This document shows positions 1-7,380 of a stretch of DNA of 16,722 nucleotides, in pieces. Source of the DNA: Candidatus Acidiferrum typicum (GTDB lineage Bacteria > Acidobacteriota > Terriglobia > Acidiferrales > UBA7541); NCBI GenBank assembly GCA_025463105.1, contig JAOAPW010000052.1, positions 1-16,722 of the forward strand, in the 5' to 3' direction. Made by a program: the position numbers and the translations under genes. The notes beneath the pieces were generated by a model that worked only from the letters and a program-made list of their open reading frames with translations, made no database searches and was not told the origin of the DNA. Position 1 is the stretch's first letter; each line of letters starts with the position of its first letter.

Positions 1-227
1 AATCTCGGTTACGAACTCACCAACCGATTCTACACTGATTCCGAGTCATTCTCGTTTCACGCTGACGGACCAGGCCACCGCGCTAGACCGCGGTGCAACA
101 CTACGGGACCCCCGTGCATCGGTTTAATGGTACATAAGTGCGTAGCGCGGCAATGTGGACGATACGTCGAACTTCCCCGACGAAGTCTGTGACACCGTTC
201 AAAAATAGCGCGCAAATCGGGGGGCCA
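1..227. other. Left-edge region, no gene assigned
   Basis: Two forward frames are open from the left edge (to about 127 and about 192), so the 3' end of an upstream gene is possible, but neither reads like a recognisable protein. The only structure seen is a 7-bp inverted repeat, CACCGCG-(6 nt)-CGCGGTG at 76-95. No run of T follows it, so it is not a convincing terminator; it could be an operator or chance. No clear -35/-10 pair for the gene at 228 was found. Confidence 0.4.
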
Positions 228-1655
228 ATGATAAGTGACCGTATAGTTTCTGCGATTTTATTTTCCTGCATATGTGCGGCGGGCCTGGATGCACAGGATG
301 CTGTTCCCGCCCCAGCTCCGAATCCAGTGCTGATGAAGAGGCCTGCCTCTTCCCCTGCAGCGCGCCCATCCGACGCGGGCGCCGTCATCCCAGAGACGAT
401 TTCTCTGAGCGTCCCAAAAGGAACACCCTTGCAGGTGGCGCTCGACGACGAAGTGAGAGTCAGGAAGGCCGGCCAAACGATTAAGGGACACGTCATCGAA
501 CCGGTCTATGCATTTGACAAGCTGGTGATACCGGTCGGAACGATCGCGACCGGGCAGATCACGGCGATCGAGGATGTTTCAGCAAGAAAACGCACCATGG
601 CCGCACTGGACGCGGACTTTACGCCTGCGCACAAAGTCGAGATCGAGTTCAGCGATCTGGCGCTGCCAGACGGAAAACATATCGCGGTGCGGACGAGCGT
701 CACGCCTGGCTCCGGTCAAGAGTTGAATTTCGTCACCGCGAAAGAAGACGAACACAAGAAGGGCGTGAAAGATACCGCCTCGCAGAAGGCCAAGGAGGCT
801 CGCGAGCAAGCCAAACACGATTGGGATGCGGCCATGCACGACGTGAAGCAGCCGGGAAAGATGCACCGTCTGAAACGCGCAGCGGTGTCCCAACTTCCCG
901 CTCATCCGCAGTATATTGGCGCGGGCACAGTGTACTTCGCCGAACTGCAAAATCCCTTGGAATTCGGAAACGAACCGCTCACGCCGCAGCTCGCTGCCGC
1001 GCTGTCTTCGCCGCCTCCCGATGGAAGTTTCGTGCATGCACGCCTGGTTACGGCGCTGAATTCTGCAACCACACAAAAAGGAGAGGACGTGGAAGCGATT
1101 ATTTCCCGGCCTCTCTTTGATGGAGACCGCCTGATCATTCCCCAGGGAACTTCCTTGAAAGGTTCCGTCGTCCAGGTCGAACCCGCCCGCCATATGAGTC
1201 ACAATGGACAACTCCGTTTCGTTTTTCATGATTTCGTTCTCCCGAATGGACTCGATCAGAAGGTGGACGCAATCCTGCAGGGTGTTCAGTCGGGAAAAAC
1301 GGACGCCGTCAAACTCGACACGGAGGGGGGAGCGGAGGCCAGCACGCCCAGGACCAGGTATCTTTCAACGGCGGTGTCGATCGCGCTGGCTGCAGCGGCA
1401 CACGAAAACGACCCGTTCAATCAGGCAGAAGGCGGCGCGGGGGGATTCAAGGTCATCGGCATCGCCATGGGCCTGGCCGTTCGCTCGCAGTCGTTCGGAC
1501 TGGCCATGGGAGCATTCGGCGCCAGCAGGTCGATCTACACGCACTTCATCGGGCGCGGGCACGATGTTTCATTCCCCAAGAACACAGACATGGAAATCGG
1601 TGTGGGCATTCACCCTCCTGCGAATGCCACGCCTCCAGCAGGCCAAGAGAACTGA
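228..1655 (+). CDS. Secreted protein with two VirB10/TrbI-like barrel domains
   Basis: Unnamed exported protein of 475 residues. The frame is open from 138, but the ATG at 228 is preferred: it is preceded by a G-run (219-224) and starts a short signal peptide (about residues 1-23, ending ...AAGLDAQ). A Pro/Ala-rich linker follows (26-55). Residues 59-155 and 268-347 are two diverged copies of one unit: hydrophobic start, 'V.A.I.RPLF.GDRLIIPQGTSLKG' in copy 2 (copy 1 has KLVIPVGTIATG), then 'L.F.F.D..LP.G' (FSDLALPDGK and FHDFVLPNGL). The 'IP.GT..G' and 'LP.G' pattern is like the periplasmic beta-barrel of VirB10/TrbI. Between the copies lies a charged, probably helical stretch (171-215). Residues 400-440 are Gly/Ala-rich, and the C-terminus (SFPKNTDMEIGVG) resembles the last VirB10 strand. 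No other secretion gene is nearby, so a conjugation role is unlikely; a structural envelope role is a guess. It converges on the next gene with 48 bases between stops. Confidence 0.75.
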   Translation: MISDRIVSAILFSCICAAGLDAQDAVPAPAPNPVLMKRPASSPAARPSDAGAVIPETISLSVPKGTPLQVALDDEVRVRKAGQTIKGHVIEPVYAFDKLVIPVGTIATGQITAIEDVSARKRTMAALDADFTPAHKVEIEFSDLALPDGKHIAVRTSVTPGSGQELNFVTAKEDEHKKGVKDTASQKAKEAREQAKHDWDAAMHDVKQPGKMHRLKRAAVSQLPAHPQYIGAGTVYFAELQNPLEFGNEPLTPQLAAALSSPPPDGSFVHARLVTALNSATTQKGEDVEAIISRPLFDGDRLIIPQGTSLKGSVVQVEPARHMSHNGQLRFVFHDFVLPNGLDQKVDAILQGVQSGKTDAVKLDTEGGAEASTPRTRYLSTAVSIALAAAAHENDPFNQAEGGAGGFKVIGIAMGLAVRSQSFGLAMGAFGASRSIYTHFIGRGHDVSFPKNTDMEIGVGIHPPANATPPAGQEN

Positions 1656-1703
1656 GGAATGGCCTCGCGTGGACCGCAATACCAGCTTCCGTCACGCCCG
1701 GAA

Positions 1704-3203
1704 CTAGCTTCCGTCACGAATGATGCGGCATGACTCGATGTCGAAAGTAACGTCTCCAATCGTTAGCCGCGTTTGATCGCGGAATCCGGCGATGAATTTT
1801 AAGAACCGCCAGACATCGGAAAAGTTTGACGCCAGTCCAATTGACGCGCGAATCGAACCGGCGCTCTTGTGACCGCGTTCCCGCATCAATCTCAGGAAAC
1901 TAAGAAGATTGATGTCCGCCCCCAATGAAAACCCGGCCTGCATATCCTCTTCCGTGAGACCTTCGGCGATTTCTCCCGCGCCAGGATTGCAAAAACATCC
2001 CGTGCGCAACGAAATGTTTTGTTGTCCCGCCAATTCCTCGACGCGTCTGTAATCGAGAAGATGTCCTTGCGGATCATAAAGATTCAGGGTCACGGTCCCG
2101 CCGCGCGCCTCCGTGGTCGCGGGGCCATAGATGCGAACCATAGCCCGGCCATTGCTGTGGCGGAGGGTAAGCAGTTCATCGAGCAACCATCCGGTTAAGC
2201 ATCGGACACGTTCAGCGATCGATTCGATACCGATCCCTCGCAGGTAGCGCAGCCCGATTTCCACCGCGGGAATCGAGAGATAGTTCAGCGTGCCGTCCTC
2301 AAAGGCGGCCTCATTGGGAGACAGCACATGAGCCTGGCCCTGGACCGATGCGAAATTTACCGTTCCGCCCGCAAACCAGGGACGTTCAAGTTTCGCGAAC
2401 GTCGAACGGAGTATAAATAGTGCGCCGACTCCCGTGGGATATCCGAACATTTTGTAGAAAGAGATGGTCACGAAGTCCGGGCGCACAACACTCAGGTCAA
2501 GACGACTGGTGGGCACGAATGCGGCCGCATCAAGTAGTACGCGCCAGCCTTTACTTTGAGCTTTCGCCGTGAGATCGAGCGGATGCTTGGCGCCGGAAAA
2601 ATTCGATTGCGCGGGATAGGCAAACAGATTTTCGCGAGCAGGATCAGCCTGGTCCAGCAGGCTATCCAACCGTTTCATGTCGAAGTGCAGGCTTGGCGTT
2701 ACCAGCGGCGCGTATGCGATGGAAGCGCCCTTGGCCCGGGCAAACTCGCGAATTCCATTGACCGAGTTGTGATTGTCGAAGCTGAGCAGGTAACGGCTTC
2801 CCGGCACGAACGGGAATGATTCGCCAATCAGTTTCAAGCCTCCCGAAGCGTTTTGCGTAAAGATGAGGATGTAATCTTCCGCGCTGGTGTTGAAATAATT
2901 CAACACGTAATGGCGCGCACGTTCGACATGGTCGGTCATGGCCGCGGAGGTGGGATTCACGGAGTGCGGGTTGCCAAAAACTCCTGAACGCAGCAAGTGG
3001 AAATGTTTCTCCAACTGCGACGCCGCGTAGAGCGAACCACCGGTGTAGTCAAGGTAAACCTGGCCTTGTTCATCCAGACGGCGGTATTCGGTCGCCCGCA
3101 ACGTGTCGAACAAAGTTGTATTCGCGTAGCCGGGATACCGCTCGATAAAGCCAGCGTACGCGGCGTCTAACTGCGTGGTTTCCTGGGAACCGGACTTCGT
3201 CAT
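1704..3203 (-). CDS. Molybdenum cofactor sulfurase-like class V aminotransferase
   Basis: PLP-dependent enzyme of 499 residues in the NifS/class V aminotransferase fold, closest in pattern to the N-terminal domain of eukaryotic Moco sulfurase (MOCOS/ABA3), which abstracts sulfur from cysteine. Visible motifs: the N-terminal signature 'YPGY' and 'YLDYTGGSLY' (49-59), 'FTQNASGGL' (115-123), the cofactor-stacking His in 'DNHNS' (His145), 'LLDAAAFVPTS' with the PLP-nitrogen Asp225, the Schiff-base lysine Lys251 in 'SFYKMFGYPTG', and 'RTGCFCNPGAG' (400-410) with Cys403 and Cys405 near the expected catalytic cysteine. The end 'GSIRASIGLASNFSDVWRFL' also fits. The protein stops after this domain: the MOSC domain of full MOCOS is absent. 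The ATG at 3203 gives the expected N-terminus; its ribosome site is weak. The true substrate (Moco or another sulfur acceptor) cannot be read from the sequence. Confidence 0.85.
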   Translation of the reverse strand: MTKSGSQETTQLDAAYAGFIERYPGYANTTLFDTLRATEYRRLDEQGQVYLDYTGGSLYAASQLEKHFHLLRSGVFGNPHSVNPTSAAMTDHVERARHYVLNYFNTSAEDYILIFTQNASGGLKLIGESFPFVPGSRYLLSFDNHNSVNGIREFARAKGASIAYAPLVTPSLHFDMKRLDSLLDQADPARENLFAYPAQSNFSGAKHPLDLTAKAQSKGWRVLLDAAAFVPTSRLDLSVVRPDFVTISFYKMFGYPTGVGALFILRSTFAKLERPWFAGGTVNFASVQGQAHVLSPNEAAFEDGTLNYLSIPAVEIGLRYLRGIGIESIAERVRCLTGWLLDELLTLRHSNGRAMVRIYGPATTEARGGTVTLNLYDPQGHLLDYRRVEELAGQQNISLRTGCFCNPGAGEIAEGLTEEDMQAGFSLGADINLLSFLRLMRERGHKSAGSIRASIGLASNFSDVWRFLKFIAGFRDQTRLTIGDVTFDIESCRIIRDGS

Positions 3204-3257
3204 ACCTGGATTTTATGCCTTTACGCCCGATTTGCGTAAGATTGCCACCTACGCCGG

Positions 3258-3377
3258 CTATTTTTCAGGCTTATAGTCGCGGCCAGGAAGCTTGTCTGCG
3301 TGGTTCCTCCGTTCATCGTATTCCTTGATGGCAGCGAGCGTACACGGATGGGCGTGCAGGACCCAGTCGCAATTCCG
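3258..3377 (-). pseudogene. Possible start-less protein remnant (39 codons)
   Basis: Between the DUF6152-like gene and the sulfurase-like gene one reverse frame reads RNCDWVLHAHPCTLAAIKEY followed by DERRNHADKLPGRDYKPEK and a TAG stop at 3258-3260. The composition looks protein-like, with charged residues and a soluble tail. It is bounded upstream by an in-frame TAG and has no ATG, GTG or TTG start, so it cannot be a normal gene as it stands. It may be the decayed 3' end of a gene, or chance. The remaining bases up to 3203 hold no other visible signal. Confidence 0.2.
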
Positions 3378-3384
3378 CTATATT

Positions 3385-3798
3385 TTATTCTATCGGTATG
3401 GGGTCGCTGCCGGCGATGCTTCCGCCCGTCAGCATCGTACCATCTGGTAAAATAACCTTGCGTATCAGTCCTACCGGTGTTCCCTTCCTGCTGGGCGCGA
3501 ACGTGACGGTAATTTGATCGCCAGGTTGCAAAGTTTTTGGGCTCCATCCGGCTCTCTTCAGGACCCCCGGAGCAAGGGTTTCGATGCCCCAATGAACGGC
3601 GTTTCCCGCCTTAACTTCATTTACGTCGAAAAATACCTGGCAATGAGGGTTTTCCCAAAGAAATTCAGTCACGGTTCCCTTCAAGGTCTTCAGATGGATC
3701 GTGTCATAATCCGAACCACCATGGTGCGCAAACGCCGGAACGCAAATCATCAGTAAACCGACAACGATGCCGAACGACGCTACCAGTTCGCGTCTCAT
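3385..3798 (-). CDS. Secreted DUF6152-like protein
   Basis: Small exported protein of 137 residues. A signal peptide is clear: Arg-Arg at 2-3, a hydrophobic core (8-20) and an AFA cleavage site, leaving a mature protein that begins HHGGSDYD (from residue 25). The body, 'LKTLKGTVTEFLWENPHCQV' (37-56) and 'HWGIETLAPGVLKRAGWSPK' (69-88), matches the pattern of the DUF6152 family: His-His after the signal, a 'G.V....W.NPH' segment, and 'L.PGD.ITV' for a small beta fold. The function of the family is unknown; it is common in soil bacteria. The ATG is well supported by GAGAGG seven bases upstream (3806-3811). The gene diverges from the sensor kinase and may share a control region with it. It is on the same strand as the sulfurase-like gene, 181 bases away, so co-transcription is possible. 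Confidence 0.8.
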   Translation of the reverse strand: MRRELVASFGIVVGLLMICVPAFAHHGGSDYDTIHLKTLKGTVTEFLWENPHCQVFFDVNEVKAGNAVHWGIETLAPGVLKRAGWSPKTLQPGDQITVTFAPSRKGTPVGLIRKVILPDGTMLTGGSIAGSDPIPIE

Positions 3799-3916
3799 GT
3801 AATACCTCTCAAATCAGATTGGATTTGTTGCTGAATTTGCCGGCCACCTAATTTCGTGTGGATCCGGGCCATGCTCATGAAATATCCGGCGTCCGCGAAA
3901 AATCTCCGCACACAAA

Positions 3917-3922
3917 ATTATA
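3917..3922 (-). promoter_or_regulatory. Candidate -10 box for the DUF6152-like gene
   Basis: The reverse strand reads TATAAT here, a perfect sigma-70 -10 hexamer, about 118 bases before the ATG. The region where a -35 box would lie reads TTCCTG at an 18-base spacing, which is a weak match. The assignment therefore rests on the -10 alone. Confidence 0.35.
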
Positions 3923-3973
3923 ACACCCAGACCGAATAGCCAGGAATGGCGCCCCTTGCCTATAAATCCTCCC

Positions 3974-3989
3974 TACAGTGAACACTGTA
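3974..3989. promoter_or_regulatory. Perfect palindrome, candidate operator
   Basis: TACAGTG-AA-CACTGTA is a 7-bp perfect inverted repeat around a 2-base centre. It lies in the 271-base divergent region between the DUF6152-like gene and the sensor-kinase gene, 81 bases before the kinase ATG and just right of a TATAAAT at 3961-3967. The TACA...TGTA ends recall BlaI/MecI-type operators, but the regulator cannot be named from this. The rest of the region (3799-4069) shows no gene; a second small palindrome, ACAATTGT (4049-4056), lies close to the kinase start. Confidence 0.45.
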
Positions 3990-4069
3990 TGGCCGGATTA
4001 CAGGGTCGGGGTAAACTCAGGCTGTAAATTTAACCTAATGTATCTAACACAATTGTTAAAGTGAGTCCC

Positions 4070-6418
4070 ATGCGGATTCTGATCGCTGATGACCATGAAT
4101 TTGTCCGCCAGGGCGTGCGCACACTGCTCCAGAGCAGACCAGGATGGACAATTTGCGGGGAAGCTGTTGACGGCCGCGACGCGATCGAAAAAGCCAGACA
4201 ACTGCGGCCTGATGTCGTGGTCATGGACATCAGTATGCCGAACCTGAATGGCCTGGAAGCAACTCGCGAGGTTCGGCGCATCCTGCCGAAAACCGGAGTG
4301 CTGGTCCTGAGCCAGCACAATTCACCTAGAATGATGAAAGAAGCACTCGATGCAGGCGCGCAGGGATACGTCGTGAAGTCTTCCGCTTCTGAGAATCTCA
4401 TGGCAGCATTGGAAAAGATCAGCCAGCCGGACACTTCTCCTAAAATTGCTTCCGACGGCACTAACAACCCCGATGGAGCTACAGGCTCCATTGAACAAGC
4501 GCTTCAAGAGAGCGAGGAACGTTTCCAGCGCGCCATGAACAGCATGGCCGAAGGCTTATACACGCTGGATGCCGACGGCATCGTGACTTACATGAATCCT
4601 TCCGCCGAGGCCATATTGGGATGGACTTGCGCGGAACTCCTCGGAAAAAAGATTCATGACGTTGTTCATTATAAGTACCCGGACGGCACGCCCTTTCCGG
4701 CAAATGATTGTCCAGGGTTGCAGGTCCTGCAACAAGGAATCGAGCTTCGCGAGCACGAAGATGTTTTCATCCGAAAAGGCGGCAGCTTCTTCCCTGTCGT
4801 GCTCAGCTCCTCGCCTTTGAAAATCGGCGGCGCAATCACCGGCGTCGTGGTTTGTTTTCGCGACGATACCAAGCGACGCCAGGCTGAAGAGTCCCTGCGA
4901 AGCGCCGCAGCTCAGTTCCAATTGGTGTCCGATACGATTGGGACAGGAGTTATCCGCTGCAGTCGCGACTTGCGGTATTTGTGGGTGAATGCACGTTACG
5001 CGGAATGGATCGGCCGGCCTGCAACGGCGATTGTGGGTCATTCGATGGTTGAGATACTAGGAGAGAAAGCCGTCGAGGAACTGCGGCAGTATTTTGATCG
5101 AGTGCTCGAAGGGCATTCAGTTACATTTGAACAACAAATTGATTTTAAAGGCATCGGCCGGCGGTGGATTTTGGCATCGTACACGCCGACGTTCGATTCC
5201 ACCGGTATCGCCGATGGTTGGGTTACCTGCGTTGTGGACGCCACCGATCAAAAGCAAAGAGATGCCGAGCTGGTCAAACAAGCGGGTCTGCTGGACCTCA
5301 GTTTCAATGCCGTCATCCTGCGAGATTTGGAAGATCGAATCACATACTGGAATAAGGGCGCCGAGGAGCTTTACGGTTGGACGCGCGAAGAGGCTTTGGG
5401 TCAAGTTACCCACACACTGCTAAAAGCGGAATTCCCTGAGCCACTGGCCTTGATCCGCGAACGTTTTACCCGTGAGGGACGATGGCAGGGGGAACTCTCG
5501 CACAAACGCAAAGATGGACGGTCTCTGGCGGTGCTCTCCCGATGGGCGCTAACTCGCGATCCGGATACGAATTCAGGCTTAATAATGGAAGCAAATATAA
5601 ATATTACTCCGACCAAGGAGGTGGAACGTCAGCTGCAGCTTCTGGTCCAAACGCTGGAAGCCCGAATAGCGGAGCGCACGCACAAGCTGGAGCAGGCCAC
5701 GGATAAACTCAGGGAGCTGTCAGGGAAATTGCTGCGAACGCAGGATGAGGAACGCAGACGTATTGCCCGGGAATTGCATGATGGCGTGGGGCAATTACTT
5801 GCGGCCATGAATATGAACCTTTCGAACCTGAAGAATGAAGAGGACGGACTGAGTGAGGAGGCTTCTCGCCGTTTGGACGAAAACACCGCCTTAATCGAGC
5901 AGGCCTCGCAAGAAATTCGCACCATTTCCCACCTTCTGCATCCGCCTCTGCTGGACGTAATGGGCCTGGAGTCGGCGCTACGCTGGTACGTGGATGGATA
6001 TTCTGAACGCAGCAAAATTACCGTGGACATGGAGCTAACCGCCGGCTTCAGTGATGGATTGCATCGAGATTTTGCGTTGTCTCTTTTCAGGATCGTCCAG
6101 GAATGCCTGACGAATGTACATCGCCACTCGGAAAGCGCGTCCGCCCATATCGTGGTCACCCGTACATCCTCTGAAATCACTCTCGAAATCAAGGATGACG
6201 GTAAGGGGATTCCCCAAGAAATTCAGTCGAAAATCTCTTCTGGAGCGAGTTCCGGCGTCGGGTTGCGCGGAATCCGCGAAAGAATCCGCCAGTTTGGCGG
6301 CCTTCTGGAAATTCACTCCGGCAAAGGGGGCACGTGGATTATCGCTACTCTACCCCTTCCCGAGTTGGAGGCGATGGAAGACAAAAGGAATAGCGACCAC
6401 CTCGCTTTTTTAAAATAG
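4070..6418 (+). CDS. Hybrid sensor kinase: REC-PAS-PAS-PAS-HisKA_3-HATPase
   Basis: Soluble histidine kinase of 782 residues. Residues 1-117 form a receiver domain of the NarL/LuxR type: acidic pair Asp7-Asp8, phospho-acceptor Asp53 in 'VVVMDISMP', Ser81 and Lys103. The DNA-binding helix-turn-helix that normally follows is replaced by three PAS domains (about 145-275, 279-398 and 404-517), then a long helix (518-556). The HisKA_3 dimerisation domain has 'EERRRIARELHDGVGQLLAA' with His570. The ATPase domain carries the N-box (Asn682 in 'ECLTNVHRH'), 'DDGKGIP' (709-715) and 'GVGLRGIRERI' (729-739). No transmembrane segment is seen, so it should sense a cytoplasmic or diffusible signal; the ligand is unknown. 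A GTG at 4061 is also in frame, but the ATG at 4070 is preferred because the protein then starts MRILIADDHE, as receivers usually do. No partner response regulator is present in the window. Confidence 0.9.
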   Translation: MRILIADDHEFVRQGVRTLLQSRPGWTICGEAVDGRDAIEKARQLRPDVVVMDISMPNLNGLEATREVRRILPKTGVLVLSQHNSPRMMKEALDAGAQGYVVKSSASENLMAALEKISQPDTSPKIASDGTNNPDGATGSIEQALQESEERFQRAMNSMAEGLYTLDADGIVTYMNPSAEAILGWTCAELLGKKIHDVVHYKYPDGTPFPANDCPGLQVLQQGIELREHEDVFIRKGGSFFPVVLSSSPLKIGGAITGVVVCFRDDTKRRQAEESLRSAAAQFQLVSDTIGTGVIRCSRDLRYLWVNARYAEWIGRPATAIVGHSMVEILGEKAVEELRQYFDRVLEGHSVTFEQQIDFKGIGRRWILASYTPTFDSTGIADGWVTCVVDATDQKQRDAELVKQAGLLDLSFNAVILRDLEDRITYWNKGAEELYGWTREEALGQVTHTLLKAEFPEPLALIRERFTREGRWQGELSHKRKDGRSLAVLSRWALTRDPDTNSGLIMEANINITPTKEVERQLQLLVQTLEARIAERTHKLEQATDKLRELSGKLLRTQDEERRRIARELHDGVGQLLAAMNMNLSNLKNEEDGLSEEASRRLDENTALIEQASQEIRTISHLLHPPLLDVMGLESALRWYVDGYSERSKITVDMELTAGFSDGLHRDFALSLFRIVQECLTNVHRHSESASAHIVVTRTSSEITLEIKDDGKGIPQEIQSKISSGASSGVGLRGIRERIRQFGGLLEIHSGKGGTWIIATLPLPELEAMEDKRNSDHLAFLK

Positions 6419-6433
6419 GGCTATTTAAGCCTT
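6417..6433 (+). terminator. Weak hairpin after the sensor kinase
   Basis: AGGGCT-ATTTA-AGCCTT overlaps the kinase stop codon and can form a 6-bp stem with one G-U pair. No T-run follows, so it is a poor intrinsic terminator. The rest of 6434-6541 shows no gene and no confident promoter. Confidence 0.2.
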
Positions 6434-6541
6434 CCCCTAAAGCCTTTACTGGATGTTCCCGCCATTGACGCAACGCATAGGATGTAGAGGTTTGCTAGGG
6501 TGAAATTCATTTTTGCTTTCCACACAGACGGGTAACAACAA

Positions 6542-6561
6542 CCGGCATAGCCGGGAGGGAG
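6542..6561 (+). promoter_or_regulatory. Hairpin abutting the ribosome site of the YqjD-like gene
   Basis: CCGGC-ATA-GCCGG (6542-6554) forms a 5-bp all-G/C stem with a 3-base loop. Its right arm runs into the purine-rich ribosome site GGGAGGGAG (6553-6561), seven bases before the ATG at 6569. The stem could partly mask that site and so tune translation; this is inference from position only. Confidence 0.3.
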
Positions 6562-6568
6562 AAATAAA

Positions 6569-6994
6569 ATGGACGATTACAACAAGCAATCCGGTCAGTC
6601 TACTAATTATGGGGAATCAACCGGGACGGGCGCCGCGGGTACGGCCGCTCGAATGAAAGAAGAGGTCGCTGAAAAGACCACGGACATAAAAGAAAAAGTG
6701 TCTGACTTTGGCCGCAAAGCTGTGGAAAAAATCGATTATTCCCGGCAATCCGCGGCCGATGCGTTGGACCAGACCGCTTCTTCACTTCATTCCGGGGGCG
6801 ACAAACTATCAGGCGCGGCCCACTCCGCGGCCAACAGCCTTGAAGCGACCGCGGAGTATGTCCGCCAGACAGACGTCAAAGGCATGGCAGCTGACGTCGG
6901 GGAATTCGTGAAGCGTTATCCCGGGCCGGCTTTGGCGGCAGCAGCGATTTTTGGTTTCCTGGTGGCGCGGGGTTTGAGCAGCAGCAACGATTAA
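6569..6994 (+). CDS. YqjD/ElaB-like (DUF883-type) tail-anchored membrane protein
   Basis: Small protein of 141 residues with the layout of the YqjD/ElaB group: a polar Gly/Ser/Thr-rich N-terminus (1-28), a long amphipathic helical middle with alternating Lys/Glu and Ala (29-112, likely coiled coil), then 'KRYPGPALAAAAIFGFLVAR', giving one transmembrane helix at about 118-134 and a short SSND tail. The proline-glycine break before the membrane helix is typical. In E. coli, YqjD is anchored in the inner membrane by its C-terminus, binds ribosomes and is made in stationary phase; whether this diverged protein does so is unknown. It has a strong purine-rich ribosome site and leads a probable three-gene operon; the next start is 24 bases after its stop. 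Confidence 0.7.
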   Translation: MDDYNKQSGQSTNYGESTGTGAAGTAARMKEEVAEKTTDIKEKVSDFGRKAVEKIDYSRQSAADALDQTASSLHSGGDKLSGAAHSAANSLEATAEYVRQTDVKGMAADVGEFVKRYPGPALAAAAIFGFLVARGLSSSND

Positions 6995-7018
6995 TCGCCT
7001 CGATAGGAGGACATCTCT

Positions 7019-7369
7019 ATGGCAACACCTCAGAGGTCTTTTCCGGATGTGCTGCAGAATATCATCACCAACTTGCAGCAAATTATCCGATACGAGTTTC
7101 GCCTTGCTAAAACTGAAATCGCAGAGAAAGCCACAGAAGCAGCCAGACCGGCCACTACTTTTGGAGTAGGCCTGGTTCTAGGTTTCTATGGCGTTGGTTT
7201 TCTGCTTCTTGCATGTGTTTACGCATTGTCCGCGGTCATAGCGGGCTGGCTGGCAGCGCTGTTGGTCGGTTTGATCGTCGGTATTGTGGCCGTGGCACTC
7301 TTGAGTTCCAGCGGAAAAAAACTCAAGAATATGAATTACATTCCCGAGAAAACGATTCGAAGCTTATAG
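7019..7369 (+). CDS. YqjE-like phage holin family (holin superfamily III) protein
   Basis: Membrane protein of 116 residues. The N-terminal part (1-42) is an amphipathic helix with 'LQQIIRYEFRLAKTEIAEKA', typical of the YqjE/Holin-X family. Two hydrophobic helices follow (about 47-70 and 74-96), separated by a short turn at Ala-Gly-Trp, and the C-terminus ends 'PEKTIRSL', a tail often seen in this family. Despite the holin name, chromosomal members are not phage lysis genes, and no phage genes are present here. AGGAGG at 7005-7010, eight bases before the ATG, is a textbook ribosome site. Its position between the YqjD-like and DUF3618-type genes mirrors the yqjD-yqjE pairing of enterobacteria. 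Its stop codon overlaps the ribosome site of the next gene. Confidence 0.8.
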   Translation: MATPQRSFPDVLQNIITNLQQIIRYEFRLAKTEIAEKATEAARPATTFGVGLVLGFYGVGFLLLACVYALSAVIAGWLAALLVGLIVGIVAVALLSSSGKKLKNMNYIPEKTIRSL

Positions 7370-7380
7370 GAGAAAATGCA

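Noticed and set aside
579..1229. 216-codon open frame on the reverse strand inside the VirB10-like gene
   Set aside because: It lies wholly antisense to a gene with a signal peptide and clear internal repeats, and its own translation has no recognisable motif.
3221..3592. 123-codon reverse frame overlapping the DUF6152-like gene
   Set aside because: It overlaps a better-supported gene in another frame and its translation is Arg/Thr-rich with no family signature.
7019..7369. Phage origin suggested by the holin-family name
   Set aside because: No lysin, integrase or structural phage gene is present; chromosomal YqjE-like proteins of this family are common and non-viral.
7213..7380. Upstream extension of the DUF3618-type frame
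   Set aside because: The extension overlaps the YqjE-like gene, while the ATG at 7381 has AGGAG and starts the conserved DUF3618 helix.
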